64,000 nt of DNA, from the NCBI GenBank assembly GCA_017311315.1, contig CM029660.1, positions 29,051,733 through 29,115,732 on the forward strand, in the 5' to 3' direction. This stretch comes from Dendrocalamus latiflorus. Lineage: Eukaryota; Streptophyta; Magnoliopsida; Poales; Poaceae. The notes below the pieces were generated by a model, which was given only the letters and a program-made list of their open reading frames with translations, did no database searches and was not told the DNA's origin. Position 1 is the first letter of the stretch. Each line of letters starts with the position of its first letter. Shown here in pieces: positions 23,701-35,479 of this stretch. Position numbers and translations under genes: made by a program.

Positions 23701-26687
23701 AAACATGTGTTCCAGCTAATGGAATACATGCAGTTTTAGCAAATAATTCTAGATTCAATTATGAATATAAAGTATAGTTCCAATAATAAACAAATAACAT
23801 GGACATTAGTAAAATGTATGCAATTACATAACTCTTTCTCATATTATCTAGGAGTGAAATCGTACTCAACATGTTAAAGAGAAGAGAATAAACAATCATC
23901 ATATTGCTCAAATTGTTGTAGTTTATGTTGCTCTCATATGTTGGGCCCCTCTTGTAATAGAACAAAGCCTCCTCACCACAACTGTCAAGTTGGATTAACA
24001 ATCACAATGGCTCTTTCTAAATATTCTACTAGTTTTTAGCTATAAACATTACCACATTATTAAACAGTAGAACAACAGTATCAATTAAACTGATTGCAAA
24101 TATTGTATAGAAAAGCACTAGAATAAGGCTTCAATAAATATTAGATCAATACTTCATAAAGTAACAGATCAACTCAAAACTAGTTAGTGCCTCGATAAAT
24201 ATCAGAGCAACATATAACTAGTAACAAACAACTCAAAAACTAGCATAATACTTCTAAATTGTCACCCTTATCTCACTTAAACACTTTATCCTCATCGAGC
24301 ATTTCAATCCCACATATTATCATGTGCTGTCACCCAGTACTAGAGACTAGATAAGTAACTAACAACAAAAATCACTAGTATGACACACTAAACAGGATAA
24401 TCAACCAAGAGATCAACAGAGAAACAACTCACAGAAAGGATGGCACTCAAAGCCACCAAGTAGAAAACACAGCAAGGCACGTCGAAGTTGACGCTATCTT
24501 AGAAAACTTATCACCATTGCTATGCCACGGTGTGAACGACGTTGTTTATGAAGATACAATGTCTTTATCCACAATCGAGGCACATCAAATAGTGAAATCA
24601 AGATCCAGGAATCATCGCACAAGACAAAAAGAAGCATGCACCAACCAAGTACACGCAATAGTGCAATCTCTCAACAAAATCATAGCCGAGCTCGATTGCA
24701 ACCAAAAGACACCACAACCATATCACAGAGGAGAAGAAGACTACCTGGGTCCGTCAAGACTCCAAACAGACCACTACCCTGACCAGCTCCTCCACCTCCG
24801 CCTTCCACTGAGGTCCCAAATGGAACTACAGTTTGCAAGAGGGAAGTCAAAGCACAACCTATTGTTGCTGCCGAAGAGATCAACAATGTGAATAATCGCT
24901 CAGGTGGTAGAGGATGGGATAGGAAGTAAGTAGCAAATCTCCGATCTGACCTTTCCTATGAGGAAATCACCAACATATATAGGGAAGAGGCCATGGCAGT
25001 GCCATCGAAGTGGCCGCTGAGAGAGTAACGCGTGAGAGGCCACAAGACTTGGGCTGATCTAATTCACCCAGAGGAGCCATTCCTCTTGAATGGATAAGCC
25101 ATGCGCGCTCTCTCTCCCTTTCTATGTCAGGTGGGTCTCACCGGACTCAAAATTTTGTTTTGAAGCCAATCAAAATTTGGAAATTACAATAAGAGAGACC
25201 TTGAGTCCAACACCAGCAACAATGAAGATGAGCTCACAGCATGCTTGCCTTACTCAAGCATACCCGCCACCGCCGCACCCACTCCTTGCTCGCACATCCA
25301 CATCCACCGCAACCCCCACTATGTGCTACTCATGCTTGTCTAGGGCTTGGAGTTGGATAGACTTGGTGCCTCTGAGGTCGATCATGTTGCCTGCCTCCAC
25401 CACCATGGAACATGAGCTGAGGATAGAAGAATGTAGCGCTACCCAATGGTACAGGGATGAATTTAGGTGAGAAAAAGATGGATCGGTTTTGTGTGTGTGA
25501 GAGAGAGAGAGAGGGAGAGAGAAAGAGATAGCTCAATTAGGGGCAAAGAAGACAAGTCTACGAGCATAATGATTTGAATATGGAGGAGGGGTTGGATTTG
25601 TATGGTCATAGAAGTAAGAATTGGATGACTAAAAACTATCTTATCTATCGATGGTCAAGTCCCCGATCTTATGAATTGTGAGAAAAAGGCTAAGTCTCTC
25701 AGAAAGATTTAGGAGAAGAATAAAGATAATCTTTATTGTTATGAATAGTCACTGTAATCTTTCCATTGGTCAGAAGATCTTCGATTGTCTTGTTCATTGT
25801 CGTTGTTCCTGTTGTCTGTGTCTTCTCTCATCAACCTTTAAATAGCGCTAAAAGGGTGCCGGTTATCTACGTGAGTAGGCACCATGTTGAATTGCTCCGT
25901 CCAGTCAAGCGAGGGAGTTTTGACAATAATTGATCTCCGATTATTGACAGTGGGAGAGAATCATATAGACAACTTTAAGACGGTTGTTGTTAAACTTTAA
26001 GACGGTTGTTGTTAGAGACGTAAGGTTAAATCGTCATGCAGTTGGGAGTGGATAAAGCACGTGATTTTATCCGCCACACGGGAGAGGAGAGAATTGCCTA
26101 GAGGTGGCCGTTTACACCAATTCATGAGATCTCCGGGTAGCTGCTAGTCAGGTAAAACACACAATGGACTTCTGCCCAGTGGTACTTGGGCAATTGCCTT
26201 TAGATGCTTACAACAATAAAAGTCTTAAGGTCTTAATTAAGTATTAAAACCGTATTTAATATATTATTCAATCCTTGTCACTATCCTTTTTTGCTATGAC
26301 AATATACACAGAAATAAGTATGTGTTATCAGGATTTAGGAACAAGCAAAGACGGGAGGTACAAGACGACCATATTCTGAACCAGTGCTACTAGCAAAATA
26401 ATTGTTACTGCAAAAACTTTTCTGATGGTACAAGCTGATCACATTCCAAAATGGTGCTAATAGCACAATCCCAGTCAATGTAAGAATCAGTACAATGGCA
26501 CAGAAATACAACAACAATCTAACTCCACAAGAAACGTGGTTACGTGGAAATGACATCCTACATTCCTACCGGCCTTTCCTAAAAAAGCAGGCGCCTTTTG
26601 CCTTCACGGTATTCACGACAAAGAAATGAGGTTATTACATCATGACCTTAAGTGAATAATTCCTTCCGTTGGATCAGTGCTACGCTG
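23701..26687. other. Intergenic region downstream of CSLA
   Basis: No gene recognised. The stretch 24110-24480 resembles 38760-39100 (shared order of AAAACTAGCATAATACTTC-like and CTCATCGAGCA-like words), so both may belong to one transposon family. A GA run sits at 25498-25526, and a 22-bp word (ACTTTAAGACGGTTGTTGTT) is repeated in tandem near 25970-26012. The end of this stretch should hold the CSLA 3' UTR. Confidence 0.35.
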
Positions 26688-29600
26688 CTACGAGTTGGAG
26701 GTTCCACAAAAGCCAGTGCCAACAATAAGAAATGTTATAGCTTGTAGATAAATGTAGATGAAACAGAAGTCGCCTCCATACACCAAGCTGTAGGTTGCGC
26801 AAAAGAAAAGGAAGATGGCGAACAAAATTTCTGACATGGTCCACCTGGAAGAGCATTAGAACAGTGCACAACTTGAAATCAGTTCAATCTAACCTTGATC
26901 AGATCTCTTATTGAGGAAGTACATAGAAACGGTCATCTTACCTGTCCCAAAATCTGCAGGGAGGCCTTTCAAGTATTTGAGGTGCAGGCTTTGTGCTGCT
27001 CGTATTACCAAGCTTTTCTGTTACAACCCACTCGTTTACACTTCCTAACTCCAGCAAACCGATGAACGTCGCCTTAGTTCGGTGAAATGACATCACATTT
27101 TCAAAGAGGATCCAGAATGGTATGAAATGGATAGAACTGAAAGCAAAGCAATAGTTAGAAACCAATGCATCCAATCGGGTAATAAAACATTGATGTTAAC
27201 AAGCTCTTTTTGCTAGCATAAAAACCTTGGATTTCTTATGGCATATAGAAGGGTTATTGTTGTTGGGACATAAACCACCCCCCAGGCAGGAACTGTGACC
27301 TCAGGGATTAGGACCGACAATGGGATTGCTACACAGTAGAGCATGAAAGGTACCACATGAGCAACAACCTTTCTCACAAAGAAGAAGCTGTAGAGCAAAT
27401 AAAGCTTCCTCCAAAATGACACCTGCTCCAGAATTTAGATGATGTCAGATAAACATAAAAATAAAACAGTGCAGTAATCAAATGGTCAGATTACTCACAT
27501 AAAACTGGGTATGGAACATTTACAGAAATAAATTTGATGCTCATGCATATCAGACAAATATCACCTCATTGTCAAATGCATAATATTACTAGATTATAAT
27601 AAGTAAACTTACATTTGTAAGCAATATTTCAGCCCCCATCTTCCGGAATAAATTTGCTGCCCCACATGTCCACCGGTGTTGTTGACGACGATACGCCTTC
27701 AGATTGCTTGGCAGTTCACTTTTTACCTGTGGTTCCAGTAATAATTTCCTTGCAAGTTAAATCACATGTAAAAATATGATTGTCAACCAAACAAGGTTGG
27801 CCATTAAACAACAGTACCAACTGTAAGAAAAAAGCAGATTTTAGTTTTAATATTTCTGACATGTTCTAAATGGTTTCAGATGCATCCCATTCAGCAAACC
27901 ACCATGCTTCTCTCACGACTACATTTCTTTTCTTCTCCATTTGTTAAGGTCTCTCTTAATGCAGAATATGTAAAAGCTATGTAGTTTAACAAGATAACTG
28001 AATCCATACGAGAAATTTAGTACCATCCTACCTTAACATCATCAACATAGACAAATTTCCATCCTTTGAGACCTGCTCTGACTGCCAAATCCATGTCTTC
28101 CACTGTGGTTCGATCCTCCCAGCCCCCGGCTTCCTTGATGGCAGAAATCCTCCAGACACCGGCAGTTCCTGAAGTTAAATAGGTTAATCCTACAGGGTTG
28201 CGAATGGTTCAATTCTTATTGAGAGATTTATCTGTTATACCATTAAAACCAAAGAATGCAAAGGTGGATGAACCTGCTTCTTGCTCTACTTTAAAGTGAT
28301 AATCTAGTGTCATCTTCTGTATCCTTGTCATCAGGCATTCATTGGGATTAACTGCAAAACCGTCCCAAAATGCCAGTCAGCAAGTTCCTGTCAATTGGAA
28401 CAAGAGATGCATCAGACAGATAAAGCCTTTTCAGTTGATGTATTTGGGTAAAGCTTGTTGTGCACCATATCCAGAGTGTATTGAAGGTGTTACCCACATT
28501 TGCATCTGATACAGGTACAAGGTTATGTTGGCAAGTTGGCATGGAAGAACATAAATAGGGTGAGTTGGGAACGGAATGGCAAGGTGCTTGACTACTTTTA
28601 CAGGGGTGAGAGTCACTGGAAGACATCCAAGCTTGCCATAGTAACCTACATATGTCTATGTTGTAATGTTGTTTGTCTAAAATCAGCATCAGTACCGTCA
28701 TAATTTATTTTTCTTCGTATAATTTTGTTGTAACCCAATTGCGCTTTCTCAAGAAAACATATAGGCTACTGTTAATCTGTTAAGAAAACATATAGGCTAC
28801 TGTTAATCTGTTATCCTGTTTCCTCCACTTTGGTGGCAGCTATTATTGGTCCTATTTAACATGCATATGCAATGGTGGTGTTCACTAATCTTTTCTAAGT
28901 TTCTTGTCTTAAGATCGGTACTATGTTTGTTGCTAAAACCAGGCAGCTTCAAAGATATGATAGTAGCATCATCAGAGAACAATATACTAGCCAAATGAAC
29001 TCATAACCAGGGTAAACTAGAGTGTTCTTCAGGCTTACCAAATTCCCAGCGTGCTTGAACAAGAGCAATTTGTGGATTATGCACAAGATACGGGATAGTT
29101 CTCACAAGGAAGTCAGGTTCTGGCTGGAAATCAGCATCAAATACAGCAACAAAATCACACTGTTGGACATAATCACGCAGCATCCCTTCTTTCAATGCAC
29201 CAGCCTTATATCCTTTTCGAGTGTTTCTCACCTCATATTTTACGTTCTTGCCTTTGTTTGCCCAAAACTTGCATTCAAGCTCCACCAGATCCTATTTCGA
29301 GCACACTACACGAATGAATGATTTATCTTGGAGGAAGGCAAGAAAAAAGTTCAGTACCACTTCAATTAAATAGCTCGAGCTAATATGTACAAGTACTTAT
29401 TTCTACTCTCTCAGATAATTAATGCCAGTAACCACAGCAGGAGTGCTACTACTTCTATGTTGCACTACAAAAAAGAAGAAATTTTCAGAAATTTATGAGT
29501 TGAACCCTTTTGTATGCCCTTTGTAACTGAGATAGGCAGGTTCTACTGCGCTATGCACCCACTCTTGATGAAGCATACTCTTGCCATAATCTTCTTACTT

Positions 29601-30933
29601 TTTTTGCCATGATATAACTTCTACTACAGATACTATTTGTTATAATTCGCATCCAATTGTAGCAATTTATCAGCACATCATTGACATATCGATACCTTGT
29701 GCTTTTCCTCTCAGTGCATACACACTATTACTACGTTGCCTAACATGTCATTGCCTACAATCTCTCCATGGATGGCACATACATAATCTCTGCCGGCGCA
29801 TCACCAGTTGACCACCAATCCACTCCCACTTTATTCTCAATCAATATGCCACTATCTTATAACGCCTGTTCTTTTTGGCTTTGGCCAATGAATAGTAACG
29901 GTTAATAGAGAAGCCGTAGTGCTCTTTTGGGCTGACGACTTTTGGTTTTTTGCTAATTAAGATGAATTGTGCTAGCTAACTCACTCGGATGCATAAAAAC
30001 AAACACGTATGTGAACAAAATAGATAAACAAACTCCAATATACACATGGAAATCGAAATAAATAGTTCACCATACAACAGAATGCATGTCCAACAACAAA
30101 TGACTACACGGCAATATCACGTCAACATGCACACATAGTCCGTTACACGGACTCAACATACACACACAACCAATACCGTAGGTAGTTGACACAATTAACT
30201 TGACAGCACGGTCACTCAGAGCCCGCCAGGGTAGGGGGGTGGTGCGGGGCCGCGGAAGCTGATGGTGGAGGCCGGCCGAGGCCGGCGGCGTGCGGGGGTG
30301 GGCGGCAGAGGAGCCCTAGCGAGGATGCAGGACCACACTATCCGGCCCAAAGGGAGAGGCTTTAAGCTTACCTGGACCGTTGGATCCGTGGAATCGTCCA
30401 GAACCTGCACGATGACCCTATCCGACGGCCACGACAGCCCGCACACTGCTCCGATGGAGAGCTTGTACACCTGCACCCAAACAGAAGCAGGCGAGGCGTA
30501 CGTACGTACACCAACCGTATAACCATACAGTTTACACTGCGTATGCCATTACAGTACATACGTACGTCATACGTACCTCCCTCTCGTTGTACATGGGGAT
30601 TTGGATGAGCACCATGGGGACGGGGTAGCCGAGGTGGCCGCCCTCCTCGTCCTCTTCCTCGTGGTCCCCGTCGCCGCCGAGCGGGCCCGCACGGTACCGC
30701 CGCTCGGGGCGGCGCCGCGCGAGGCTAGCGACGGCCATGAACACGGCGTCGGCGAGCAGCATGGCCGACATGGCAAGGCACGCGCCCGACGCGACCGCGA
30801 GCGCCGGCGCCACGGCGGCCCTGCGCACCGCGTCCCACACCGCCAGCAGCTCGCCGCAGCCCAACGGCCACCGCAGCAGCAGGGACCCGTCGAGCCACTG
30901 CGCCGAGGCGGTGGGCCCCTCGGCGCCGGCCAT
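26688..30933 (-). CDS. Cellulose synthase-like A (glucomannan 4-beta-mannosyltransferase), one frameshift
   Basis: GT2-family Golgi enzyme that makes the (gluco)mannan backbone from GDP-mannose. Nine exons: 30577-30933, 30372-30470, 29039-29291, 28241-28351, 28032-28168, 27613-27727, 27226-27422, 26942-27136, 26688-26844, all with GT-AG introns. About 539 residues, normal for CSLA. Features: N-terminal membrane segment (about 38-70), VLDDSTDPT (DD at 144-145), FDADFQP (DxD at 204-206), TVEDMDL (ED at 297-298), QQHRW (334-338), and hydrophobic C-terminal helices in exons 7-9. The start was chosen at 30933 because family homology begins shortly after it; an upstream in-frame ATG exists at 31050. 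Oddity: exon 6 begins GTAAAAAAGTG, with six A where five keep the frame, so the predicted protein stops at once. All other exons are intact, so this is either a very young null allele or a homopolymer error. Paralogue number not assigned. Confidence 0.93.
28751..28812. repeat. 31-bp perfect tandem duplication in CSLA intron 3
   Basis: AAGAAAACATATAGGCTACT followed by GTTAATCTGTT occurs twice back to back (28751-28781, 28782-28812) with no mismatch. It is a recent local duplication inside the intron and has no evident effect. Confidence 0.85.
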
Positions 30934-31533
30934 GCCCGCCTGTCTGTGTGCGCCTGCCTTTTCAGCTCGCGTCGCCTGGCCTCTCGGGCTTTCTGCTTTT
31001 TGGTGCGCGTCGGCGTCTGTGCGGAAGGGCGCTTTTGCCCTCTGGCACACAGCAGCCGATCTATCTGACAGGTGGGCCCAGAAATATCTCGGCCCGCTAT
31101 GTCAATGAAAGAGTAGGAAGCTGCACGGTGCGCGAACCGCAGCTTGTACCCACCTCCCATGGGCATCATGTACTGATGCAATCCCAGACGTCACGCACTT
31201 CGCGGTGGGTCCGTCGTATCCGTGGGACCAATATGTCATTCGCGCAACTGCAGATCACGGCTGTGGCTTGCGAGTGCGCGATGGCCGGTGTCGTAGCCGA
31301 GCGGAAACGCCAAAACGGCGTCGACGTGGACATCAAGCGAGTCGCCGTCCGCGGTTGGCTGCCGATCCGTCGCCGTCGTCGCGGCTGTGAAACCTTCCTT
31401 CCGCGCGCCTGCAAGCCTGCTTCCAAATACCTTATGTGTTTTCGCTATGATAGATCAGTTTTTAAATAAAGTAGTTTCTTTTGATAATTTTTATAAGCTG
31501 TTTTGAATAAGTCATTATAAAAACTATTTTAAA
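30934..31533 (-). promoter_or_regulatory. CSLA 5' leader and proximal upstream region
   Basis: About 600 bp separate the CSLA start codon from the Helitron end at 31534, so the proximal promoter must lie here or be interrupted by the insertion. Composition is GC-rich to 31400, then AT-rich. No specific elements can be proven by eye. Confidence 0.45.
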
Positions 31534-31659
31534 CTAGTATAGTGCCCGTGCTAACGCTACGGTAAAATACAAAACAAGATAAAATTTGTAAAAAAATAAA
31601 ACGAACAATCAGATTCATTAAGATTCACGTCTCATATATTGTATAACCAAATAGTTCCC

Positions 31660-31870
31660 CGCGCCACTCGAACCCCGTCCGATCTCCCCGCGCCACTCGA
31701 ACGCCGTCCGATCTCCCCGAGTTCCCCGTGCCGCTCGGACGCCATCCGATCTCCCCGCGCCGCTCGAACGCCGTCCGATCTCCCCGAGCCGCTCGGACGC
31801 CGTCCGATCTCCCCGCGCCACTCGTTTGACCGCGCCGCTCGGACGCCGTCCGATATCCCCGCGCCACTCG
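31660..31870. repeat. 29-bp tandem repeat near Helitron 3' end
   Basis: The core GCCGTCCGATCTCCCCG plus a CGCCGCTCGGAC-like part recurs about seven times. Spacing is 29 bp where regular, with one 9-bp insertion and longer spacing at the right end. Copies are GC-rich and alternate between CTCGAAC and CTCGGAC variants. Confidence 0.75.
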
Positions 31871-31879
31871 TTTGAGCTG

Positions 31880-32510
31880 CGTTTGACCACGGCCAGAGTG
31901 GTCGTAAACGACACTACGTGGTCGTAAACGGTCCTGATGCCCTTCGACCACGGCCAGAGTGGTCGTAAACCTCTCAGATGACCTTCGACAAATAGCTTTA
32001 CGACCACGTTGCGGCGTTTACAACCATGTCATCATTGGTCGGAAGCCAGCTGGACCATTTACGACCATAATGTCGAAACTCGGAAGCCTGCCGAAGGAGT
32101 TACGACCACTCCAGAGCAATTTGAACATGGTCGAAAGTGTTTACGACCACGTTATCTCCAGTCAGAAGTCGACAAGCACATTTTCGAGTGGTCGGAACAC
32201 GGACGCTGTTCTCGGTCGGTAGTCGAAGTCAGGCGGTCGTCCACGTTGCGAAGTCGGCAGCCTTCGACCATGTTGACGCGGTCGAAAGGCGATCGATTGC
32301 GGCAAAATCGATTGATCGTGAGGTCAGGAAGCAATACGACCAGATTGGTGAGAAGTCGAAGGTGATCTGCAGGCGTACGACCAAAACGAAGGAAGTTGAA
32401 CGTGGTCGCAAAGGGTTACGACCACTTGTTTGTGAGTGGTCGGTTACGACCTCATGGTTGTAGCGTGCGAGGGGTGGTCGTAAACGGTGCCGAGTGGTCG
32501 TAAATCTCCC
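31880..32510. repeat. GTGGTCGTAA / TTACGACCAC-rich degenerate repeat region
   Basis: The decamer and its complement recur about every 30-60 bp on both strands. It resembles arrays in the Helitron at 45036-48531 and in the LTR block at 16261-16760. Confidence 0.65.
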
Positions 32511-32707
32511 TAGGCACAACTTTCAGATATTGTGGTACATGCATGTAAGGCCTGGACACTTGCTAATTTTTTTGAAGGACTTCTAACTATTCCCATGACC
32601 TTTTGCTATCAGGAACTTTGGGGAGATGAAAAATAAGAACAAAATTTCTAAGAAAATAGCGGCTGATCTTAAACACAATCTATAAAAGGAAGTGGGAATG
32701 AATGAAC

Positions 32708-33147
32708 CTTGCAAACATATGGACTATGGTTTTCGAAAGCATCCAACAGTGCAGGAAGAAATGTTGACAAATGAGTCATCAGGTCGTCCTGTGACAATCG
32801 AATCACAAGCTGCAAAAAAACAAAAAATGGGGGAACAAAATTAGCAATAAGGGAAGAAAAGTTACTTTATGCCTCACCAAGCTAATACCACAGGTCAAAG
32901 AAAACCAAGTGGTTATAAATATGCAGGTAGTGAAATGGACAAGATCAAACATGGGCGCATTCACAACATAATCTGACGGATTAGCCCGGTACAACTATTA
33001 ATGTTAACACTGAGCACAGGCCATTGACCGCACACAATATCGACCCACATCAACTGTAAAACTTAGGGATGATGATTACCTTGCTCAATCTATTGATGCT
33101 GGTAATAAGAATTTTCTCATCATGGCAGGCCAACTGAGAAGCAATTG
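32708..33147 (-). pseudogene. CLASP (CLIP-associated protein) gene fragment, two exons
   Basis: CLASP is a microtubule-stabilising TOG-domain protein. Two exon-like pieces with proper splice sites are seen: 33080-33147 (SQLACHDEKILITSINRLSK) and 32708-32809 (LSQDDLMTHLSTFLPALLDA and onward to YVCK). Joined, they match the C-terminal TOG region of plant CLASP, where the family reads LxRLSQEEL...LPSFLPALFEAFG. The flanking exons expected on each side are missing, so it is a fragment. It retains an intron, so it came from genomic DNA rather than cDNA. It lies downstream of the HMG fragment on the same strand and could be spliced into a chimeric transcript. Confidence 0.72.
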
Positions 33148-33263
33148 CTTGTATATTTAAATGAGAAACATAAGATGCCAACAACTGCGAAAAAGGAAAA
33201 ACAAAAGGAACAGAAACAATTTGTCCATGGCGTCTATCAATTCCAGTCCAAAGATGGATTCTG

Positions 33264-34290
33264 TCAATTCACCGAGATGTTGTCTGCCTTCTCCTTCTTC
33301 TTGAGCAGCTGCAGAGCCTCCTGCTTCATGATTTTCTTCTGCTCCTCCTCTTCCTTCTCCAAGCTCGCAGCTTCCTGATACATTCAAACAGCTTCACATT
33401 AGATGCCTATCTTTTGTTGTCGCATTAGAATCGAGGAACCATGGACTGTGCACAATTGTCACACCTCGAGATTTTTCTGCTTGTAGTACACCTCCATCTG
33501 CTTGCTATACTCTTCCTTCTGCTTCCTCGCAACCTCTTCGTAGGGTGCCTTCTGAGCTTCTGTCATGCTCTTCCACTCCTCCCCAGTGATCTTACCAATC
33601 TGCAAGCACACAAGAATTATTAGCATCGGACCCACACCAAATGAAATGGGAGACAACTGAACAATCCATTACCTCAGGCACGTTCTTCTTCTCGGAGACC
33701 AGGGCGGCGCGCCTCTCCTGGGAGTAGACGAAGTAGGCAGACATGGGCTGCTTCGGCTTGGAGGGGTCCTTCTCCTTCTTGTTCTTCTTCTTGGGCTTCT
33801 TGTCACCGTCCTCGGCCTCCTGCTTGAACTTGAGGTACTGCTCAAGCAGCTCCTTGGCCGTCCTCTGCATCTGCTCCTCCTCGAGCAGCTTCATCGCCTC
33901 GGCCTCGCGCTTCTCCTGCCCAACCACCTGCAGGTAGGCCTCCTTCTCCTACCGGTACCTCTCCTCATACGGCTGCTTCTCCTCGGCGCCCAAGGCCTTC
34001 CACTTGGTGCCGAGCGCGTTCGCCACCTCCTTGAAGTCGGCCTCCGGCTTCTCCTTCTTCATCTGAACTCACCATAGACAATTCATCAAACACCTCACGG
34101 GCAAGTGAACCAAAGGAAGAAATGTGCTGATTTGGTTCGGTTTTCTTGATTTGTACCTCGTTCCACTGCTCTTTGCACCACAGGACGTATGCAGGGCACG
34201 GCTTCTTCCTCTCATGGCCGGCCTTGTTCTTTCCCTTCTTCTTCTTGCCCTTGTCGTCCCCTTCCTGGTCCTTGTCCAGCAGCGGGAGAC
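33264..34290 (-). pseudogene. Multi-HMG-box protein (3xHMG-box/HMGB6-like) gene fragment with in-frame TAG
   Basis: Chromatin-binding HMG-box protein family. Exons in gene order: part of 34157-34559, then 33673-34062, 33465-33599, 33264-33374 (stop TGA at 33264-33266). One HMG box begins KKPCPAYVLWCKEQWNE and continues through ADFKEVANALGTKWKALG; a second begins KPKQPMSAYFVYSQERRAAL and continues EIGKITGEEWKSM. A basic linker lies between them and a Lys/Glu-rich C-terminus ends in LQLLKKKEKADN. In exon 33673-34062 a TAG at 33949-33951 interrupts the first box where the family has a glutamine or similar (ERYR*EKEAYLQ). The N-terminal half of the parent protein is missing and replaced by Pumilio sequence. 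Introns are retained. It is unlikely to make a normal protein. Confidence 0.85.
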
Positions 34291-34302
34291 AGATAGAATA
34301 GG

Positions 34303-34559
34303 GCGCTGGACAGCAGCGGCGGGGGGAGGCTGGGGTTGATGTTGCCGTTGGAGTAGTAGTAGGAGTGGTAGGCCGGGTCGGCCCGGAGGTCGTCCTCCAA
34401 GAACACATCGGCGCCGGCGCCGTGGAGTGCGCCAATGGAGCCCTCGACCGTGGGCTGCGCAGAGCCACTGCGGAAGAGCTCCAGCTCCAGCTCGCGCACC
34501 CGATCGGCCTCCGCCTGCTCCTCCTCCGGCCGCCGCCACGGCTCCCCCCGCATTGCCAT
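34303..34559 (-). pseudogene. Pumilio (PUM) N-terminal fragment fused to the HMG-box fragment
   Basis: Pumilio proteins bind the 3' UTRs of mRNAs through C-terminal PUF repeats. This piece, opening with ATG at 34559, contains FRSGSAQPTVEGSIGAL, VFLEDDLRADPAY and YYYSNGNINPSLPPPLLS, which match the conserved N-terminal region of plant Pumilio (RSGSAPPTVEGS, LRSDPAY, YYYSNVNLNPRLPPPLLS). No PUF repeats follow. Near 34295-34305 the sequence changes abruptly to the HMG-box gene in a different frame, with no splice site at the junction, so two genes are fused within one exon. A CA-rich microsatellite (34561-34588) sits just upstream of the ATG. Confidence 0.8.
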
Positions 34560-34664
34560 CTCCACACAAACACACACACACACACACCCAAAGGCGGCGG
34601 CGCCTTTCGCAGCCGCGACCTCCACTACCACACGGAACTCACAAACGACTGGATTCTTAAGGAT

Positions 34665-35020
34665 TTAGTCGACTAAAAGCCACGTGTACCTCCTCCTTCT
34701 CGGCGGCGGTTGCCGCGTCCGGCGCCTCCTTCCGCTGCTTCTTCTTCGCCTTGCGCCGATTCTTCTTCTGCTTCCTCCTGGTGTCCACCTCGCCGAGCTC
34801 CACCACGGCGTCCTCGTCGACCTCCTCGCTGGAGGACAGCGATAGCAGGTCGGCCAACCCGGGGCGGCCGCCCGCCGCCTCGCGACGATCTCGAGGTTGA
34901 GGTCCTCGTTGCCCACCTCCTCGTCCTCGTCGCTGAGGGGGGCCCGGCGCTGTAGAGGAGAGGCATCGTCGTCCAGGTCCGGGTCGCACGGCGGAGATGG
35001 GGGAGGATGGGGGGTGGCAC
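34665..35020 (-). pseudogene. Unidentified acidic/basic gene fragment
   Basis: An exon-like piece with a GTACAC donor at its downstream end codes for an acidic segment (LSDEDEEVGNEDLNLEIVA), then after a frame change LADLLSLSSSEEVDEDAVVE and a Lys-rich tail (KQKKNRRKAKKKQRKE). The frame change near 34860-34890 suggests damage. I do not recognise the parent gene. Its position and strand match the other captured fragments. Confidence 0.4.
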
Positions 35021-35270
35021 GGTGGAGGATGGGGGGAGGCGCGGTGGAGGATGGGGCGAGGCGGAGGGAGGGGAGGCGCGGGGGAAGATGGGGGGAGGCG
35101 GAGGGAGGGGAGGCGCGGGGGAGGATGGGGGAGGCGGAGGGAGGGGAGGCGTGGGGGAGGATGGGGGGAGGCGGAGGGAGGGGAGGCGCGGGGGAGGAGG
35201 GGGAGGTGCGGGGGAGGCGGAGGGAGCGGAGGAGGCGCGGGGGAGGCGGAGGGAGAGGGTAGCGCAGGTC
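35000..35270. repeat. GGCGGAGGGAGGGGAGGCGC-type tandem repeat
   Basis: A purine-rich GGGAGGCGGAGGGAGGGG word recurs about every 33-35 bp, at least six times. It is low-complexity and creates long spurious frames on both strands (for example 34665-35471 and 35007-35477). Confidence 0.75.
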
Positions 35271-35479
35271 GAGCGGGGGCACAGGGAGAACGGAGCGGTT
35301 TCTACTGCTACGGAGGGAGGGGGTAGCGCAGGTGCGAGGGTTTGGGGCGGAGGAGGCGGGCGAGGGGATGGGGAGAGGCGGCGGGCGCGCGAGGGAGAAG
35401 GCGGAGCTTTGCTTGCGGGGCGCCTCGTGTTGAAGCCTTGCGTTGAAGCCTACGTTCCATCCAGGCCGCACGATTGAGT

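Noticed and set aside
28348..28701. 117-codon minus-strand frame inside CSLA
   Set aside because: It overlaps the exon 4 boundary in a different frame and lies in intron 3; no similarity seen.
33264..34559. A functional HMG-box host gene
   Set aside because: The N-terminus is replaced by Pumilio sequence in another frame, a TAG interrupts the first box, and the locus lies beside a Helitron end.
34665..35471. 268-codon Pro/Ser/Arg-rich frame on the minus strand
   Set aside because: It runs across a purine-rich tandem repeat and in a different frame from the plausible acidic exon; composition alone explains it.
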